Of a DNA stretch of 64,000 nt, positions 62,969 to 64,000 are shown in pieces. Where the stretch lies: assembly GCF_900177645.1 (NCBI RefSeq), contig NZ_FXAO01000001.1:186001-250000 (forward strand), written 5' to 3'. The notes beneath the pieces are model-generated. The model was given only the letters and a program-made list of their open reading frames with translations, was not told the DNA's origin and did not search any database. The position numbers and the translations under genes were made by a program. Numbering within the stretch: the stretch's first letter is position 1; each line of letters begins with the position of its first letter. The stretch comes from Arenibacter troitsensis (GTDB lineage: Bacteria; Bacteroidota; Bacteroidia; Flavobacteriales; Flavobacteriaceae).

Positions 62969-64000
62969 ATGAAAAAGTCGATTACCGTTATAATTTTAAT
63001 ATTTATCGTTTTTAGTTGTGCCGGGGCCTTGTATTACCTGTATAAAAAGAATGCGGAAGATCCTGTGGTCTATGCAACAGAAAAGCCTTCCACACAGACC
63101 ATCATTAAGAAAACTGTGGCTACGGGCAGTATACTGCCTTTGGAAGAGGTGTTGATCAAACCAAATATTTCAGGCGTTATAGAGGAGGTTTTTGTAGAAG
63201 GGGGCGATTATGTTCAATCAGGAGATCTTATAGCCAAGATAAAGGTAGTACCCAACCTATCTTCTTTAAACGAAGCCAAGAATACCATAGAAGAGGCCAA
63301 GATTTCCTTGGATGACCAAAAGCGCAACTTGGAAAGGCAAAGAACCTTGTTCGATAAAGGGGTAATTTCCAGAGTGGATCTGGAAAAGGCAGAAGTTGCC
63401 TATGACCAGGCCAAGCAATCCTATGTTGCGGCCAACAAACGCTTCGATATCGTTAAGACCGGAACAACCAAAGGTTATGGGAACGAGGCAAATACCCTGA
63501 TACGCGCAACGGTGAGCGGAATGGTGCTGGAAGTTCCGGTGGAAGTTGGTAATCAGGTCATAGAATCCAATAATTTTAATGAAGGTACTACCATTGCAGC
63601 CATTGCTGATGTGGATAAGATGATTTTTGAAGGCAAGGTAGACGAATCGGAGGTAGGTAAAATTAAGGAAAATCTACCTCTGGAAATTACCGTGGGGGCC
63701 ATAGAAAATACCGTGTTCGATGCTGTCCTGGATTATATAGCACCCAAGGGGAAAGTGGAAAATGGGGCCATACAATTCGAGATCAAAGGTACCTTGAAAA
63801 AGCGCGATTCCGTGTTTATAAGGGCAGGGCTTAGCGCCAATGCTTCCATTATATTAGCCAAGGCAGATAGTGTGTTGGCGGTGAAGGAAGCCTTGATACA
63901 GTTTGATCCGGATACCAAAAAACCCTTTGTGGAAATTGCTACGGGAAGTCAGAAATTTGAACGTAGGGAAATTCAATTGGGGGTAAGTGATGGAATCTAT
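62969..64000 (+). CDS. Efflux periplasmic adaptor (HlyD/MacA-type), cut by window edge
   Basis: An open frame of 344 codons runs off the right edge. An N-terminal anchor (about 5-24, 'ITVIILIFIVFSCAGALYYL') is followed by a biotinyl-lipoyl-like domain 'ISGVIEEVFVEGGDYVQSGD'. An alpha-hairpin comes next with 'DDQKRNLERQRTLFDKGVIS', then the second half of the lipoyl domain 'LIRATVSGMVLEVPVEVGNQ' and a beta-barrel region. It bridges the inner-membrane permeases to an outer-membrane TolC-like channel. The cysteine in 'VFSCAGA' could be lipidated. Only the C-terminus is missing. Confidence 0.9.
   Translation, partial: MKKSITVIILIFIVFSCAGALYYLYKKNAEDPVVYATEKPSTQTIIKKTVATGSILPLEEVLIKPNISGVIEEVFVEGGDYVQSGDLIAKIKVVPNLSSLNEAKNTIEEAKISLDDQKRNLERQRTLFDKGVISRVDLEKAEVAYDQAKQSYVAANKRFDIVKTGTTKGYGNEANTLIRATVSGMVLEVPVEVGNQVIESNNFNEGTTIAAIADVDKMIFEGKVDESEVGKIKENLPLEITVGAIENTVFDAVLDYIAPKGKVENGAIQFEIKGTLKKRDSVFIRAGLSANASIILAKADSVLAVKEALIQFDPDTKKPFVEIATGSQKFERREIQLGVSDGIY

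Overview
The window is a stretch of core chromosome from a marine-type member of the Flavobacteriaceae (Bacteroidota). Four things support this: an alternative complex III operon followed by coxB-coxA; a full-length sprA (type IX secretion) between ruvA and gcvH; Bacteroidota-type promoters (TTG, 17-20 nt, TAnnTTTG) ahead of many genes; and A/T-rich third positions with weak Shine-Dalgarno sites. Genus cannot be fixed from this sequence; Maribacter/Arenibacter/Zobellia-like is a guess. I see no insertion sequence, prophage, CRISPR array, toxin-antitoxin pair or defence island. Most genes are housekeeping.

Layout. 1-420: start of an RND/MMPL exporter (minus strand, cut by the left edge). 719-7442: translation block on the minus strand, rplM-rpsI-rpsB-tsf and pyrH-frr, interrupted by a plus-strand M61 peptidase lipoprotein. 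7858-18136: small lipoprotein, polA with an aspartylglucosaminidase-like gene, cutC, a membrane metallophosphoesterase, a thioredoxin fold without its cysteines, and a large GT-C/DUF2723 membrane protein. 18421-23344: tRNA-Gln(UUG), then rimP-nusA-infB behind a promoter with a terminator-like hairpin in its leader. 23394-35647: a SPOR protein, then the respiratory operon actABCDEF-coxBA. 35826-38932: a GIN-domain protein converging on an acyl-CoA oxidase-like gene. 39192-53747: ruvB, cytochrome P450, queG, malic enzyme, ruvA, sprA, gcvH, vanZ-like. 53990-60253: tonB-like gene, then oxidase biogenesis: heme O synthase, two subunit III-type proteins, subunit IV, a cysteine-free SCO companion, SCO, DUF420 and a small CxxC membrane protein. 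60342-64000: two FtsX/MacB permeases and a cut-off HlyD-type adaptor.

How the genes fit together. The two respiratory loci are complementary. The first encodes menaquinol-oxidising complex III plus oxidase subunits II and I. The second, about 20 kb away, encodes heme O synthesis, subunits III/IV and copper delivery. No gene for a soluble cytochrome c is seen in either. ActA carries an extra cytochrome c domain and CoxB has none, so electrons may be handed over by tethered domains inside a supercomplex.

The most unusual signals are: a COG3743-like helix-hairpin-helix tail on both ribosomal protein S2 and the membrane subunit ActC; the 5' leader hairpins of rimP-nusA-infB and rpsB; a soluble insert of about 115 residues in a subunit III; histidine-rich segments in ActF and CoxA; and a palindrome plus an (AATC)5 repeat around the efflux genes. 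I found no convincing wholly new system; these are local oddities in conserved regions.
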